From assembly GCF_913776565.1 (NCBI RefSeq), contig NZ_CAJYPF010000009.1:1-33586 (forward strand): a stretch of DNA of 33,586 nt, written 5' to 3'. Made by a program: the position numbers and the translations under genes. Of the stretch, positions 16,008-27,978 are shown in pieces. Below the pieces are notes generated by a model, which saw nothing but the letters and a program-made list of their open reading frames with translations, searched no databases and was not told the origin of the DNA. The DNA is from an uncultured Microbacterium sp. GTDB lineage: Bacteria; Actinomycetota; Actinomycetes; Actinomycetales; Microbacteriaceae. Each line of letters starts with the position of its first letter. The first letter of the stretch is position 1.

Positions 16008-17453
16008 TCAGGCCTCCTGGTAGCCCGGGGCCGCACCGTGGACGGCGTCGCCCACGCGGTGCACGCGCAGGTCGTTCGTCGAGCCGGCGATTCCGGGAGG
16101 GGAACCCGAGATCACGACGACCTTGTCGCCGACCTTGGCCAGGTCGTTGGCGAGCAGGTAGTCGTCGACCTGCAGGAACATCTTGTCGGTGTGCGACACG
16201 TGCTCGACGAGGGTCGAGCGCACGCCCCACGTCAGCGCCAGGCGACGGCGGATGCCGGGCTCGGGCGTGAACGCGATCATCGGGATCGTCGAGCGCAGGC
16301 GCGACATGCGACGAGCCGAGTCACCGGACTCGGTGAAGACGCAGAGGTACTTGGCATCCACGAAGTCGGCGACCTCGACGGCGGCGAGGGTGATCGCACC
16401 ACCCTGGGTGCGCGGCTTGTTGGTGAGCGGCGCGATGCGCTCCAGGCCGTGCTCCTCGGTGGACTCCACGATGCGCGCCATGGTCTCGACGACGACGACG
16501 GGGTACGTGCCGACGCTCGTCTCGCCCGAGAGCATGACGGCGTCCGCGCCGTCGAGGACGGCGTTGGCGACGTCGGACGTCTCGGCGCGGGTGGGCACCG
16601 GGTTGGTGATCATCGACTCGAGCATCTGCGTCGCCACGATGACCGGCTTGGCCATGCGGCGGGCGAGCTCGACCGCACGCTTCTGGACGATCGGCACGGC
16701 CTCGAGCGGCAGCTCGACGCCCAGGTCGCCGCGAGCGACCATGATGCCGTCGAACGCGTCGATGATCTCTTCGAGGTTGTCGACCGCCTGCGGCTTCTCG
16801 ATCTTGGCGATGACGGGGATGTAACGCCCCTCTTCGGCCATGATCTCGTGGACGCGCTCGATGTCCTTCGCGTCGCGCACGAACGACAGGGCGATCAGGT
16901 CGGCGCCGGCCTTGAGGCCCCACCGCAGGTCGGCCTCGTCCTTCTCGCTGAGCGCGGGGACGTTGACGGCCACGCCGGGCAGGTTGATGCCCTTGTTGTT
17001 CGAGACCGGCCCGCCCACGATGACGCGGGTGGTGACGACGGTGCCGTCGGTCTCGACGACCTCGACGCGCACCTTGCCGTCGTCGATGAGCAGGAAGTCG
17101 CCGGGGCGGACGTCCTGGGGCAGGCCCTTGAACGTCGTTCCGACGATCTCCTTGGTGCCGAGGATGTCCTCGACGGTGATCTTGAAGATGTCACCGGGCA
17201 GCAGGTCGTGGGGACCGTTCTCGAACTTGCCGAGGCGGATCTTGGGGCCCTGCAGGTCCACGAGGGCGGCGACCGGGCGACCGGCGTCCTCCGCGGCCTT
17301 GCGCACGTTGGCGAAGTTGGCGTCGTGCACGGAGTAGTCTCCGTGGCTCAGGTTCAGGCGGGCGACGTCCACTCCGGCGTCGATGATGGCGCGAACCATC
17401 TCATACGACGACGTTGCGGGCCCGAGTGTTGCGACGATCTTGGCGCGTCTCAT
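16008..17453 (-). CDS. pyk: Pyruvate kinase
   Basis: MRRAKIVATLGPATSSYEMVRAIIDAGVDVARLNLSHG; IMVARGDLGVELPLEAVPIVQK; MLESMITNPVPTRAETSDVANAV. Confidence 0.97.
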   Translation of the reverse strand: MRRAKIVATLGPATSSYEMVRAIIDAGVDVARLNLSHGDYSVHDANFANVRKAAEDAGRPVAALVDLQGPKIRLGKFENGPHDLLPGDIFKITVEDILGTKEIVGTTFKGLPQDVRPGDFLLIDDGKVRVEVVETDGTVVTTRVIVGGPVSNNKGINLPGVAVNVPALSEKDEADLRWGLKAGADLIALSFVRDAKDIERVHEIMAEEGRYIPVIAKIEKPQAVDNLEEIIDAFDGIMVARGDLGVELPLEAVPIVQKRAVELARRMAKPVIVATQMLESMITNPVPTRAETSDVANAVLDGADAVMLSGETSVGTYPVVVVETMARIVESTEEHGLERIAPLTNKPRTQGGAITLAAVEVADFVDAKYLCVFTESGDSARRMSRLRSTIPMIAFTPEPGIRRRLALTWGVRSTLVEHVSHTDKMFLQVDDYLLANDLAKVGDKVVVISGSPPGIAGSTNDLRVHRVGDAVHGAAPGYQEA

Positions 17454-17508
17454 CCGTTTTCAAGCTCCGTGAGGATTTTCGGGAAGTGGCCGATCGGCCC
17501 TTGCCAGC

Positions 17509-18975
17509 TTAGGCGGGCAGCAGGCCGATGGCGACATCGGTCGGGCGCACCGGTGCCGGCAGCACCGTCTCGCCCATGAGGAACGTGTCGACCTCGGCGG
17601 CGGCCGCGCGGCCCTCGGCGATGGCCCACACGATCAGGGACTGTCCGCGGCCCGCATCACCGGCGACGAACACCCCCGGCGTGCTGGTGGCGTAGGTGGC
17701 GTCGCGCTCGACGTTGCCGCGACCGGTGAACTGCGTGCCGAGCTGCTGCTCGAGCAGGTCGCGCTCGGGGCCGGTGAAGCCCATCGCGATCAGCACGAGG
17801 TCGGCGGGGATCTCGCGCTCGGTGCCGCTCTTGGGCACGCGACGGCCGTCGACGTATTCGGTCTCGGCGACGCGGAGAGCGCGCACCTCGCCCGCGGCGT
17901 TGCCGAGGAATTCCACCGTCGAGGCCAGGAAGGTACGCTCCCCGCCCTCTTCGTGAGCGGATGCCATCTCGAACAGGTTCGGCATCATGGGCCACGGCTG
18001 CTCGGCGGGGCGCTCCGACGGCGGCTGCTTGCCGATCGCGAGGTTGGTCACGCTGAGTGCGCCCTGGCGGTGCGCGGTGCCGATGCAGTCGGCTCCGGTG
18101 TCGCCGCCGCCGATCACGACGACGTGCTTGCCCTCGGCGGTGATCTGGTGCGGGACCTGGTCGCCCGCGACGGCCTTGTTGCCCTCGATGAGGTACTCCA
18201 TGGCGAAGTGGACGCCGTCCAGGTCGCGGCCCGGGATCGCCAGGTCGCGCGGCACCGTCGAGCCGGTCGCGACCACGACGGCGTCGTAGCGCGCCCGCAG
18301 GTCGCTCCACGACACGTCCTTGCCGATCTCGACGCCCGCGCGGAAGCGCGTGCCCTCGGCCTGCATCTGGCGCAACCGCTGCTCGAGGTGGCGCTTCTCC
18401 ATCTTGAAGTCCGGAATGCCGTAGCGCAGCAGTCCGCCAATGCGGTCGTCGCGCTCGAAGACGGCGACCGTGTGACCGGCGCGCGTGAGCTGCTGCGCGG
18501 CCGCGAGCCCTGCGGGGCCGGAGCCGACCACCGCGACGGTCTTGCCCGTTAGTCGCTCCGGCGGCTCGGGCTCGACCCAGCCGTTGCCAAACGCCTCGTC
18601 GATGATCGAGACCTCGACCTGCTTGATCGTCACGGCGGGCTGGTTGATGCCGAGCACGCACGAGCTCTCGCACGGGGCGGGGCACAGGCGGCCGGTGAAC
18701 TCCGGGAAGTTGTTCGTCGCGTGCAGGCGCTCGATCGCCGCGCGGCCCTCGCCGCGCCAGGTGAGGTCGTTCCACTCGGGGATCAGGTTGCCCAGCGGGC
18801 ATCCCTTGTGGCAGAACGGGATGCCGCAGTCCATGCAGCGACCGGCCTGGCGCTTGATGACGGCCGAGTCGCCCGGCTCGTACACCTCTTTCCAGTCCAT
18901 GATGCGCACGGGCACCGGTCGACGCTTCGGGAGCTCGCGCTCCGTGGTCTTGAGAAAGCCCTTCGGGTCAGCCAC
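17509..18975 (-). CDS. gltD: Glutamate synthase small subunit
   Basis: [25 protein letters not shown] Fe-S motif; [48 protein letters not shown]. Confidence 0.96.
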   Translation of the reverse strand: MADPKGFLKTTERELPKRRPVPVRIMDWKEVYEPGDSAVIKRQAGRCMDCGIPFCHKGCPLGNLIPEWNDLTWRGEGRAAIERLHATNNFPEFTGRLCPAPCESSCVLGINQPAVTIKQVEVSIIDEAFGNGWVEPEPPERLTGKTVAVVGSGPAGLAAAQQLTRAGHTVAVFERDDRIGGLLRYGIPDFKMEKRHLEQRLRQMQAEGTRFRAGVEIGKDVSWSDLRARYDAVVVATGSTVPRDLAIPGRDLDGVHFAMEYLIEGNKAVAGDQVPHQITAEGKHVVVIGGGDTGADCIGTAHRQGALSVTNLAIGKQPPSERPAEQPWPMMPNLFEMASAHEEGGERTFLASTVEFLGNAAGEVRALRVAETEYVDGRRVPKSGTEREIPADLVLIAMGFTGPERDLLEQQLGTQFTGRGNVERDATYATSTPGVFVAGDAGRGQSLIVWAIAEGRAAAAEVDTFLMGETVLPAPVRPTDVAIGLLPA

Positions 18976-21900
18976 CCGTCACCTCCAGAATGCGCTTCCA
19001 GACGACGTCGCCGTCGGGGTCGAGCCCCTCGGTGACCGCCTCCTGGCGGGTCTGCAGCACGGCGGCGTAGTCGCGCGGCAGCACCCGGACGAAGTTGTCC
19101 ACCTCGGCCTCGAAATCGTCGAGCAGACGACGGGCCAGCGTGGAATCGGTCTCTGCGACGTGCTTCTCGAGCAGGTCGCGGAGGATCTCGGCATCCCCGG
19201 ATCCGAGGGCGCCCAGAACCAGCTCACCGGATGCCATGGCCTCGCGGTTGACCAGGTCGCGGTCGAGCTTGTAGACGTAGGCCTGGCCTCCGGACATGCC
19301 GGCGCCCAGGTTGCGGCCCGTCGAGCCGAGGATCACGGCCAGACCGCCCGTCATGTACTCCAGCGCGTGGTCGCCCACGCCCTCGACCACCGCGGTGGCC
19401 CCGGAGTTGCGCACGAGGAACCGCTCCCCCACGACGCCGTTCAGGAACATCTGCCCCTGGGTGGCGCCGTAGCCGATGACGTTTCCGGCGATGACGTTCT
19501 CGCTCGCGGCGAAGGTGGAGCCGCGCGGGGGGCGCACGACGATCGTGCCCCCGGACAGGCCCTTGCCGACGTAGTCGTTGGAGTCGCCCTCGAGCCGCAG
19601 CGTGATGCCGGCGGGCATGAACGCGCCGAAGGACTGACCGGCCGACCCGGACAGGCGGACGTCGATCGAGTTCTCGGGCAGACCGTGCTCACCGTGCGCC
19701 TTGGTGACGTGGTGGCCCAGCATGGTCCCCACCGCGCGGGCGGTGTTGCGGATCGGCAGGTCGATGGTGAGCTGACCGCCGTGCGCGATGACATCCTGCG
19801 CGCGCTCGATGAGCTGCACGTCGAAGTGGTCCTCGAGTTCGTGGTCCTGGTTGCGCGCGTGGCGACGCGGCTCGTCCTCGGCGAAGCGGGGCCCCTCGAG
19901 GATGGGCGCGAGGTTGAGCCCGCGCGCCTTCCAGTGCTGGATGGCCTCGTTCGCGTCGAGCAGTTCGGCGCGACCGACGATCTCGTCGATCGAGCGGTAG
20001 CCGAGGGCGGCGAGGTACTCGCGCACCTCCTGGGCGATGAACTCCATGAAGTTCACGATGTACTCGGCCTTGCCCGTGAAGCGCTCGCGCAGGACGGGGT
20101 TCTGCGTCGCCACACCCACCGGGCAGGTGTCGAGATGGCAGACGCGCATCATGATGCAGCCCGAGACGACGAGGGGCGCGGTGGCGAAACCGAACTCCTC
20201 GGCACCCAGCAGCGCGCCGATGATGACGTCGCGACCGGTCTTCATCTGCCCGTCGACCTGCACGACGACGCGGTCGCGCATGCCGTTGAGCATCAGCGTC
20301 TGCTGCGTCTCGGCCAGACCGAGCTCCCACGGGGTGCCGGCGTGCTTGAGCGAGTTCATGGGGCTGGCGCCCGTGCCGCCGTCCTGGCCCGAGACCAGGA
20401 TGACGTCGCTCAGAGCCTTGGCGACACCGGCCGCGACCGCACCGATACCGGACTGGCTCACCAGCTTGGTGTGGATGCGGGCCGAGGGGTTGGCGCGCTT
20501 GAGGTCGAAGATGAGCTGCTTGAGGTCTTCGATCGAGTAGATGTCGTGGTGCGGCGGCGGCGAGATGAGTCCCACCCCGGCGGTCGCGTGACGCGTGCGC
20601 GCCACCCACGGGTACACCTTGGTCGGCGGCAGCTGACCGCCCTCGCCGGGCTTGGCGCCCTGCGCGAGCTTGATCTGGATGTCGTCCGCCTCGGTGAGGT
20701 ACAGACTCGTGACGCCGAAGCGACCGGATGCCACCTGCTTGATGGCACTGCGACGCTCGGGGTCGAGCAGACGATCGACGTCTTCTCCGCCCTCGCCGGT
20801 GTTGCTCTTGCCGCCGATGCGGTTCATCGCGACAGCCAGCACCTCGTGCGCCTCTTTCGAGATCGAGCCGTAGCTCATCGCACCGGTGGAGAAGCGCTTC
20901 ACGATCGCCGAGACCGGCTCGACCTCGTCGATCGGCACGGCCGGGCGCGTTCCCGTGCGCAGACCGAACAGACCGCGCAGGGTCTTCAGCTCGTGCGCCT
21001 GGTCGTCGATCAGCTGCGTGTACTCGCGGAAGATGTCGTACCGGCGCTCGCGCGTGGCGTGCTGCAGACGGAACACCGTGTCGGGGTTGAACAGGTGCGG
21101 GGCGCCGTCGCGACGCCACTGGTACTCGCCGCCGGTCCACAGGCGCTCGTGCGCGCGGGCCGCGGCGTCCTGCGGGTAGGCGTACTCGTGGCGTGCGGCG
21201 TTCTCGGCCGCGATGACGTCGAGGCCGACGCCGCCGAGCTTGGTCTCGGTGCCGGTGAAGTAGGCGTCGATGAAGTCGCGCGAGAGGCCGACGGCCTCGA
21301 ACACCTGGGCGCCGGCGTACGACGACACCGTGGAGATGCCCATCTTCGACATGATCTTCAGCACGCCCTTGCCGAGCGCGTAGATCAGGTTTTTGACGGC
21401 CTTCTCGGGTGTGACGTTCGTGATGAAGCCCGCGCGCACGAGGTACTCGACGGTCTCCATCGCGAGGTACGGGTTGACCGCGGACGCGCCGTATCCGATG
21501 AGGGTGGCGACGTGGTGCACCTCGCGGACGTCGCCCGCTTCGACCACGAGACCGACCTTCATGCGCGTCTCTTTGCGGATGAGGTGGTGGTGCACCGCGG
21601 CGAGCATGAGCAGCGAGGGGATGGGCGCGAGGTCCTTGTTGGAGTCGCGGTCGCTGAGCACGATGAACTCGGCGCCGTCCTCGATGGCCTGATCGACCTC
21701 GGTGCACATCTGCGTGAGGCGCTTCTGCAGACCCTTGTGGCCGGCCTCGACGCGGTACAGACCGCGGATCGTCACCGACGAGCGCCCCGGCAGGGCCGTG
21801 TCGATGTGCTGGATCTTGGCGAGCTCGTCGTTGTCGATGACGGGGAAGTCCAGCGTGACGGTGCGGGTGTGGTCGGGACCCCAGTCGAGCAGGTTGCGCT

Positions 21901-23545
21901 CGGGACCGAGCCCCAGCGACAGCGAGGTGACGACCTCTTCGCGGATCGAGTCCAGCGGCGGGTTGGTGACCTGCGCGAACTGCTGCGAGAAGTAGTCGAA
22001 CAGCAGCCGCGGGCGATCGCTCAGCACGGCGACGGGCGCGTCGCTGCCCATCGCGCCGAGCGGCTCGGTGCCGCCCTGACCCATCGGGGTGAGCAGGATG
22101 CGCACCTCTTCTTCGGTGTAGCCGAAGGTGCGCTGGCGGCGCGTGATCGAGGCGATGGGGTGCACGATGTGCTCGCGCTCGGGGAGCTCGCTGAGCTTCA
22201 CGCGGCCCTTGTCGACCCACTCGCCCCACGGCTGGAGCGCGGCGAGGTCGGCCTTGATCTCCTCGTCCTCGACGATGCGGCGCTGGGCCGTGTCGACGAG
22301 GAACATGCGACCGGGCTGCAGGCGCCCGCGGCGCTTGATGCGCTCGGGGGCGAAGTCCAGCACGCCGGTCTCGGAGCCGATCACGACGAGGCCGTCGGTG
22401 GTCTCGGTCCAGCGACCCGGACGCAGACCGTTGCGGTCGAGGGTCGCACCGACCAGGGTGCCGTCCGTGAAGATCAGCGCCGCCGGGCCGTCCCACGGCT
22501 CCATCTGCATCGAGTGGTAATCGTAGAACGCGCGCAGGTCGGGGTCGATCGTGGCCTGCTTCTCGTAGGCCTCGGGGACCATCATCATGATGGCGTGCGG
22601 AAGGCTGCGCCCGGTGAGCGTCAGCAGCTCGAGGACCTCGTCGAACGACGCAGAGTCGCTCGCGCCCTCGGTGCAGATGGGCAGCAGGGGACGCACGTCG
22701 CCGATGAGCTCGGACTCGAGCTGCGACTGACGCGCGCGCATCCAGTTGCGGTTGCCCTTGACGGTGTTGATCTCGCCGTTGTGCGCGAGCATGCGCAGGG
22801 GCTGCGCGAGCGGCCACGACGGGAAGGTGTTGGTCGAGTAGCGCGAGTGCACCACGGCCAGCTCCGACGCGAAACGCTCGTCCGACAGGTCGGGGTAGAA
22901 GGGCTCGAGCTGCAGGGTCGTGACCATACCCTTGTAGCCGAGGGTGCGACTCGACAGTGAGACGAAGTACGCCTCGAGCTCGTGACGCGCGCGCTTGCGC
23001 AGACGGTAGACGCGGCGGTCGAGGGCGATGCCCGACAGCGCCGGCTGGTCGCCGACCGCGGGCCGCGACACGAAGAGCTGCTCGAACGCCGGCCGTGCTT
23101 CGTAGGCGAGCTTGCCCAGGTTCTCGGTCTCGACGGGCACCTCTCGCCAGCCGAGGACCTCGAGGTTCTCGTGGCGCGCGAGCTCTTCGATACCCGCCTT
23201 CATCGCGGTGCGCTCGTCATGACCGAGCGGCAGGAAGACCATTCCCGCGGCGTACTCCCCCACCGGCGGCAGGTCGAAGTCGACCACGGCACGAAGGAAC
23301 GCGTCGGGCATCTGCGTGAGGATGCCGGCGCCGTCACCGGTGCCCGCGTCGGAGCCGATGGCGCCGCGGTGCTCGAGGTTGCGCAGCGCCGTCAGCGCCA
23401 GGTCGATGATGTCGTGACCGGCTTCGCCGCGGAGGGTGGCGACCATGGCGAGGCCACAGGCGTCTTTCTCGAACGACGGGTCGTACATTCCCTGGCGGGC
23501 GGGGAATGCGCCTCCGACGGTGTCGGAACGCAGGCTGGAAGCCAT
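18968..23545 (-). CDS. gltB: Glutamate synthase large subunit
   Basis: [20 protein letters not shown]-terminal Ntn region, class II amidotransferase and FMN/central domains; 8-nt overlap with gltD; start likely MASSLRSD. Confidence 0.97.
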   Translation of the reverse strand: MASSLRSDTVGGAFPARQGMYDPSFEKDACGLAMVATLRGEAGHDIIDLALTALRNLEHRGAIGSDAGTGDGAGILTQMPDAFLRAVVDFDLPPVGEYAAGMVFLPLGHDERTAMKAGIEELARHENLEVLGWREVPVETENLGKLAYEARPAFEQLFVSRPAVGDQPALSGIALDRRVYRLRKRARHELEAYFVSLSSRTLGYKGMVTTLQLEPFYPDLSDERFASELAVVHSRYSTNTFPSWPLAQPLRMLAHNGEINTVKGNRNWMRARQSQLESELIGDVRPLLPICTEGASDSASFDEVLELLTLTGRSLPHAIMMMVPEAYEKQATIDPDLRAFYDYHSMQMEPWDGPAALIFTDGTLVGATLDRNGLRPGRWTETTDGLVVIGSETGVLDFAPERIKRRGRLQPGRMFLVDTAQRRIVEDEEIKADLAALQPWGEWVDKGRVKLSELPEREHIVHPIASITRRQRTFGYTEEEVRILLTPMGQGGTEPLGAMGSDAPVAVLSDRPRLLFDYFSQQFAQVTNPPLDSIREEVVTSLSLGLGPERNLLDWGPDHTRTVTLDFPVIDNDELAKIQHIDTALPGRSSVTIRGLYRVEAGHKGLQKRLTQMCTEVDQAIEDGAEFIVLSDRDSNKDLAPIPSLLMLAAVHHHLIRKETRMKVGLVVEAGDVREVHHVATLIGYGASAVNPYLAMETVEYLVRAGFITNVTPEKAVKNLIYALGKGVLKIMSKMGISTVSSYAGAQVFEAVGLSRDFIDAYFTGTETKLGGVGLDVIAAENAARHEYAYPQDAAARAHERLWTGGEYQWRRDGAPHLFNPDTVFRLQHATRERRYDIFREYTQLIDDQAHELKTLRGLFGLRTGTRPAVPIDEVEPVSAIVKRFSTGAMSYGSISKEAHEVLAVAMNRIGGKSNTGEGGEDVDRLLDPERRSAIKQVASGRFGVTSLYLTEADDIQIKLAQGAKPGEGGQLPPTKVYPWVARTRHATAGVGLISPPPHHDIYSIEDLKQLIFDLKRANPSARIHTKLVSQSGIGAVAAGVAKALSDVILVSGQDGGTGASPMNSLKHAGTPWELGLAETQQTLMLNGMRDRVVVQVDGQMKTGRDVIIGALLGAEEFGFATAPLVVSGCIMMRVCHLDTCPVGVATQNPVLRERFTGKAEYIVNFMEFIAQEVREYLAALGYRSIDEIVGRAELLDANEAIQHWKARGLNLAPILEGPRFAEDEPRRHARNQDHELEDHFDVQLIERAQDVIAHGGQLTIDLPIRNTARAVGTMLGHHVTKAHGEHGLPENSIDVRLSGSAGQSFGAFMPAGITLRLEGDSNDYVGKGLSGGTIVVRPPRGSTFAASENVIAGNVIGYGATQGQMFLNGVVGERFLVRNSGATAVVEGVGDHALEYMTGGLAVILGSTGRNLGAGMSGGQAYVYKLDRDLVNREAMASGELVLGALGSGDAEILRDLLEKHVAETDSTLARRLLDDFEAEVDNFVRVLPRDYAAVLQTRQEAVTEGLDPDGDVVWKRILEVTGG

Positions 23546-23597
23546 ATCAACCGTCCTCACGTTGATGCTTCGAATGGGACGACGTCGGCCCAGAGAG

Positions 23598-24602
23598 TTA
23601 GTTCGTGGCGGGGCTGCTTGTGGCGCTGGTGCCGACGGTGTCGCTCGTCGCGGGCGGCTCGCTCACGTCGACGAAGTCAGAGGGGTCGCCTGAGTCTACA
23701 GCCCCCGGAGCCTTGGACTCGCGCCCCGGAACGTACGGAGAGGGCTCGAGGCCGAAGTGACGGCGCGACTGCACGATGAAGATGACGATTCCGAGGACCA
23801 CCCCGAAGATCGCGGCCCAGACGTTCGTCCGCAGTCCGAGGATGATGTCGCTGGGGTCGATGCGGATGGATTCCCAGACGATGCGGCCCGCGGAGTACCA
23901 GACGAGGTAGATCGCGAACTGCTTGCCCCACTGCAGGGTGAAACGCTTCCCGACGTACAGGATCACCGCGGCGCCGAGCAGGTTCCAGATGACCTCGTAG
24001 AGGAAAGTCGGCTGGAAAAGAGTGCCCGCTGGCAGTCCGACGGGGATGGCCGGGTTGCCCGCGGCGATCTCCAGACCCCAGGGCAGGTCGGTGGGCTGAC
24101 CGAAGAGCTCCTGGTTGAACCAGTTGCCGAAGCGGCCCATGGCCTGCGCGATGATGAGGCCCGGGGCGAGGGCGTCCGCGAAGGTCCAGAAGCGGATGCC
24201 GGTCCACCGGCATCCGAGGATCGCGCCGATCGCGCCGCCGATGAGGGCGCCGTAGATCGCGATGCCGCCCTCCCAGATCGCCCACACGGATCCCGGCTGC
24301 GTGATGTTCCACGGGTTCGAGTTCGGTCCGAAGTAGAAGCCCAGGTGGGTGACCACGTGGTAGATGCGCGCGACGATGATCGCGAGCGGCACCGCCAGGA
24401 GGCAGATGTCGATGACGACCCACTTCTCGGCGCCGCGACGCGTCAGACGGGCGTTCGTGAGAAGCACCGCGACGATGATGCCCGCGACGATGCACAGGGC
24501 ATAGAAGTGGATGCGGAGCGGGCCGAGATCGACGTAGGAGATCGACGGACTCGGGATGCTGGCGAGCACGCCGGAGGCGGCGCTCGAGAGGGCGAACGTC
24601 AT
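23598..24602 (-). CDS. lgt: Prolipoprotein diacylglyceryl transferase
   Basis: [45 protein letters not shown] signature; start placed at MTFALSS. Confidence 0.95.
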   Translation of the reverse strand: MTFALSSAASGVLASIPSPSISYVDLGPLRIHFYALCIVAGIIVAVLLTNARLTRRGAEKWVVIDICLLAVPLAIIVARIYHVVTHLGFYFGPNSNPWNITQPGSVWAIWEGGIAIYGALIGGAIGAILGCRWTGIRFWTFADALAPGLIIAQAMGRFGNWFNQELFGQPTDLPWGLEIAAGNPAIPVGLPAGTLFQPTFLYEVIWNLLGAAVILYVGKRFTLQWGKQFAIYLVWYSAGRIVWESIRIDPSDIILGLRTNVWAAIFGVVLGIVIFIVQSRRHFGLEPSPYVPGRESKAPGAVDSGDPSDFVDVSEPPATSDTVGTSATSSPATN

Positions 24603-24612
24603 GCAGACGAGT

Positions 24613-25404
24613 CTAGGCGCGCTGAACGGCGCCCGCGGACAGCTCCTTCGCGAGCGAGGAGAGCGCCTCGACACCGCCGTCGCGCAGGGCCTTGACCAGC
24701 GCGGTGCCCACGATCGCCCCGTCGGCGTACTCCACGACGCCGGCGACCTGCTCGGCGTTCGAGATGCCGATGCCGACGCACGCGTTCTCGGCTCCGAACG
24801 CGCGCAGACGCTCCACCAGGCCGCGGGCGGCGGCATCCAGTTCGGCCCGTTCTCCGGTGATGCCCATGGTCGAGACCGTGTACACGAAGCCCGTGGACGC
24901 GTCGACGATCATCTTCAGGCGCTCGTCGGACGAGGTGGGGGCGGCCAGGAACACGCGGTCCAGACCGGTGCGCTCGCTCGCCGTGATCCACGCTTCACCG
25001 GCATCGGGGGTGATGTCGGGTGTGATCAGGCCCGCTCCCCCGGCCGCGACGAGCTCGTCGGCGTAGCGATCGACGCCGTACTGCTCGACGAGGTTCCAGT
25101 ACGTCATCACTAGCACGGGCACCTCGGTGCGCGCGGTGACCTCGCGGATGATCGTGAACAGGTCGCGCATGCGGAAGCCGTTGGCCAGCGCCGTCTGCGT
25201 CGCCTCCTGGATCACCAGGCCGTCCATCACGGGATCGCTGTAGGGCGGGCCGAGCTCGATGACGTCGGCCCCCGCCTCGGCGAGGGCGACGGCCGCCTCG
25301 ATGCTGGTCTGCACGTCGGGGAAGCCGGCGGGAAGGTACCCGACGAACGCCCCGCGTCCGTCCCGGTGGGCCGCGTCGATCGCGGCGGCGACGCGTGAGG
25401 TCAC
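24613..25404 (-). CDS. trpA: Tryptophan synthase alpha chain
   Basis: [47 protein letters not shown] start overlapping trpB stop. Confidence 0.96.
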   Translation of the reverse strand: MTSRVAAAIDAAHRDGRGAFVGYLPAGFPDVQTSIEAAVALAEAGADVIELGPPYSDPVMDGLVIQEATQTALANGFRMRDLFTIIREVTARTEVPVLVMTYWNLVEQYGVDRYADELVAAGGAGLITPDITPDAGEAWITASERTGLDRVFLAAPTSSDERLKMIVDASTGFVYTVSTMGITGERAELDAAARGLVERLRAFGAENACVGIGISNAEQVAGVVEYADGAIVGTALVKALRDGGVEALSSLAKELSAGAVQRA

Positions 25405-26744
25405 AGCTCGACCCCCGCACCGCTGGCCGCGTCGGGGGCGGCGGTGACGTCGACCGGCGATCCGGGGGCGGATGCCACGGTCTCGGCCGCACGCGTCTGC
25501 GCCCGGCCCTCGACAGTCTCGGGCGCGTGCTCGGCGTCGTAGAGGTCGAAGTACCGGGCCGCGGTGTCCATGTCCTTGTCGCCGCGACCGGACAGGTTGA
25601 TGGCGATCACGGCATCCGGGCCCAGCTCGCGGCCGATGCGCAGGGCGCCGGCGAGGGCGTGGGCGGACTCGATCGCGGGGATGATGCCCTCGGTGCGCGA
25701 CAGCAGCCGCAGGGCCTGCATCGCCTCGTCGTCGGTCGCCGGGATGTACTGGGCGCGGCCGATGTCGGCGAGCCACGCGTGCTCGGGACCGACGCCGGGG
25801 TAGTCGAGGCCCGCCGAGATCGAGTGCGACTCGGTGGTCTGCCCGTCCTCGTCCTGCAGCACGTAGGTGCGCGCGCCGTGCAGCACGCCGGGGCGGCCGC
25901 GACCGATGGAGGCCGCGTGCTTGGGCGTGTCGACGCCGTCGCCGGCCGCCTCCACGCCATAGAGGGCCACGCCCTCGTCATCGAGGAACGCGTCGAACAT
26001 GCCGATCGCGTTGGAGCCGCCGCCGACGCACGCGAAGACGGCGTCGGGGAGGCGGCCGAGCCGCTCGAGGAACTCGGCGCGGGTCTCTTCGCCGATGATC
26101 TTCTGGAAGTCGCGCACCATCGCCGGGAACGGGTGGGGACCCGCGGCGGTGCCGAAGATGTAGTTGGTCGTCTCGACCGAGGCGACCCAGTCGCGGTACG
26201 CCTCGTTGATGGCGTCCTTGAGGGTGCGCGAACCCGTGGTGACGGGCACGACCTCGGCGCCCAGCAGGCGCATGCGGGCGACGTTGAGAGCCTGACGCTC
26301 GGTGTCGACCTCGCCCATGTAGATGACGCAGTCCAGACCGAACAGCGCGGCGGCCGTGGCGGTCGCGACGCCGTGCTGGCCCGCTCCGGTCTCGGCGATC
26401 ACGCGGGTCTTGCCGAGGCGCTTGGTGAGCAGGGCCTGGCCGAGCACATTGTTGATCTTGTGCGAGCCGGTGTGGTTGAGGTCCTCGCGCTTGAGGAAGA
26501 CCCGCGCGCCTCCGGCGTGCGCGGCGAAGCGCGGCACCTCGGTCAGCACCGAGGGGCGCCCGGCGTAGTCGTGCAGAAGAGCGCGCAGCTCGGTCTGGAA
26601 CTCGGGGTCGGCCATCGCCGACTCGTAGACCGCGGTCAGCTCGTCGATCGCGGCGATGAGCGACTCGGGCATGTAGCGGCCGCCGAAGTCGCCGAAGAAC
26701 GGCCCCTTCTGGTCGCGGAGGTTCTGCGTGGGCAGGGTGGTCAT
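25401..26744 (-). CDS. trpB: Tryptophan synthase beta chain
   Basis: [43 protein letters not shown]. Confidence 0.98.
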   Translation of the reverse strand: MTTLPTQNLRDQKGPFFGDFGGRYMPESLIAAIDELTAVYESAMADPEFQTELRALLHDYAGRPSVLTEVPRFAAHAGGARVFLKREDLNHTGSHKINNVLGQALLTKRLGKTRVIAETGAGQHGVATATAAALFGLDCVIYMGEVDTERQALNVARMRLLGAEVVPVTTGSRTLKDAINEAYRDWVASVETTNYIFGTAAGPHPFPAMVRDFQKIIGEETRAEFLERLGRLPDAVFACVGGGSNAIGMFDAFLDDEGVALYGVEAAGDGVDTPKHAASIGRGRPGVLHGARTYVLQDEDGQTTESHSISAGLDYPGVGPEHAWLADIGRAQYIPATDDEAMQALRLLSRTEGIIPAIESAHALAGALRIGRELGPDAVIAINLSGRGDKDMDTAARYFDLYDAEHAPETVEGRAQTRAAETVASAPGSPVDVTAAPDAASGAGVEL

Positions 26745-27517
26745 GACGTCTCCTGGAGGAACGCGCGAAGGGTGGCGACCGGGTCTCCGGTCACGAGGGC
26801 CTCGCCCACGAGAACCACATCCGCGCCCGCGGCGCGATAGTGGGCGACGTCGGCGGGGGCGAGGACGGCGGACTCCGCGATCTTGACGGCATCCGCGGGG
26901 AAACGGTCGGCGAGTGAGCCGAACAGGTCCCGGTCGAGCTCGAAGGTCGAGAGGTTCCGCGCATTCACGCCGATGAGCTTCGCGCCCAACTGGCCGGCGC
27001 GGTCGAGCTCGTCGGCCGAGTGCGTCTCGACCAGGGCCGTCATGCCGAGCTCCGTCACGAGGGCGTAGAGCTCGGTGAGCGTCTTATGCTCGAGGGCCGC
27101 GACGATCAGCAGCACCAGGTCGGCTCCCGAGGCGCGGGCCTCGAGCACCTGATAGGGCGTGGCGATGAAGTCCTTGCGCAGCACCGGCACGCTCACCGCG
27201 GCGCGCACGGCCTCGAGGTCGGCGAGGCTGCCCTTGAACTTGCGCTGCTCGGTCAGCACCGAGATCGCCGAGGCCCCGCCCTCTTCGTACAGGCGGGCCT
27301 GCCGCGCGGGGTCGGGGATGGTCGCGAGGTCGCCGCGCGAGGGGCTCGCCCGCTTGACCTCGGCGATGACCTTGACCCGGTCGGCGGGGGCGAGCATCGC
27401 CAGCGCGTCGCGTGCCGGCGTCTGCGCGAGGGCGTCGCGCTCGACGTCGGCGAGCGATCGCGTCTGCCGGCGCTGCTCGGCGTCCTCTACCGCTCCGGCC
27501 GTCAGATCGGCCAGCAC
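26741..27517 (-). CDS. trpC: Indole-3-glycerol-phosphate synthase
   Basis: [64 protein letters not shown] start; ATGA overlap with trpB. Confidence 0.96.
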   Translation of the reverse strand: MLADLTAGAVEDAEQRRQTRSLADVERDALAQTPARDALAMLAPADRVKVIAEVKRASPSRGDLATIPDPARQARLYEEGGASAISVLTEQRKFKGSLADLEAVRAAVSVPVLRKDFIATPYQVLEARASGADLVLLIVAALEHKTLTELYALVTELGMTALVETHSADELDRAGQLGAKLIGVNARNLSTFELDRDLFGSLADRFPADAVKIAESAVLAPADVAHYRAAGADVVLVGEALVTGDPVATLRAFLQETS

Positions 27518-27519
27518 GG

Positions 27520-27750
27520 TCAGTGGGCCTTCGGGTTGGACTTCGCGCCGTTCGCGCCGTAGCCGGCCTTGGTCATGACGAAACCGACGATCGCCCCCAC
27601 GACGAGCAGACCGACCGACGCCCACACCAGCACCGGCATGTCGAGCCAGAAGAACAGCGTGCCCAGCGTGAAGGCGACGAGCATGATGATCACGGCCGTC
27701 CAGGCGGCGGGCGAGTGTCCGTGGCCGGGATCGCCGATGGGGTTGCTCAT
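27520..27750 (-). CDS. HGxxPAAW family small membrane protein
   Basis: PGHGHSPAAWTAVIIML motif, two TM segments, located directly upstream of trpC. Confidence 0.9.
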   Translation of the reverse strand: MSNPIGDPGHGHSPAAWTAVIIMLVAFTLGTLFFWLDMPVLVWASVGLLVVGAIVGFVMTKAGYGANGAKSNPKAH

Positions 27751-27910
27751 GGGGCTCCTAACAGTCGCGCGCGGGCGCAGGGGAAAGCGTGGAGTCCAGT
27801 CTACCGAAGCGCGCCCCGGCCCTCCCGCCGACGTCTCGATGTCGCGAGGTCGGGCTCGCGGCGGTCTGTTGCGCCGTCCGGGCGGCGGTCGTCGCCGAGG
27901 AACGCTGTTC

Positions 27911-27963
27911 GTGCCGAGACACGCGGCGTCGTGGCGTGTCTCAGCAGCGGCAGCGTTTCTCGC
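27911..27963. repeat. Dispersed structured intergenic repeat, copy A
   Basis: GTGCCGAGACACGCGGCGTCGTGGCGTGTCTCAGCAGCGGCAGCGTTTCTCG; shares GAGACACGCGGCG...GGCGT.TCT...GCAG..GTTT.TCG with copy B; hairpin GAGACACGC/GCGTGTCTC at 27916-27942. Confidence 0.65.
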
Positions 27964-27978
27964 GCGGTGACGGAAGGC

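Noticed and set aside
17488-17499. GGCCGATCGGCC palindrome between gltD and pyk
   Set aside because: A 12-bp GC-rich palindrome is weakly informative in this composition and has no supporting context
15888-17579. 563-aa plus ORF opposite pyk
   Set aside because: Antisense shadow of pyk
18485-22960. 1491-aa plus-strand ORF opposite gltB/gltD
   Set aside because: Antisense shadow ORF from GC-rich codon usage; low-complexity R/A/V/D/L/H-rich translation, while the opposite strand encodes unmistakable GltB/GltD
27898-27910. GAACGCTGTTC as a second SOS box
   Set aside because: Spacer between GAAC and GTTC is 3 nt rather than 4
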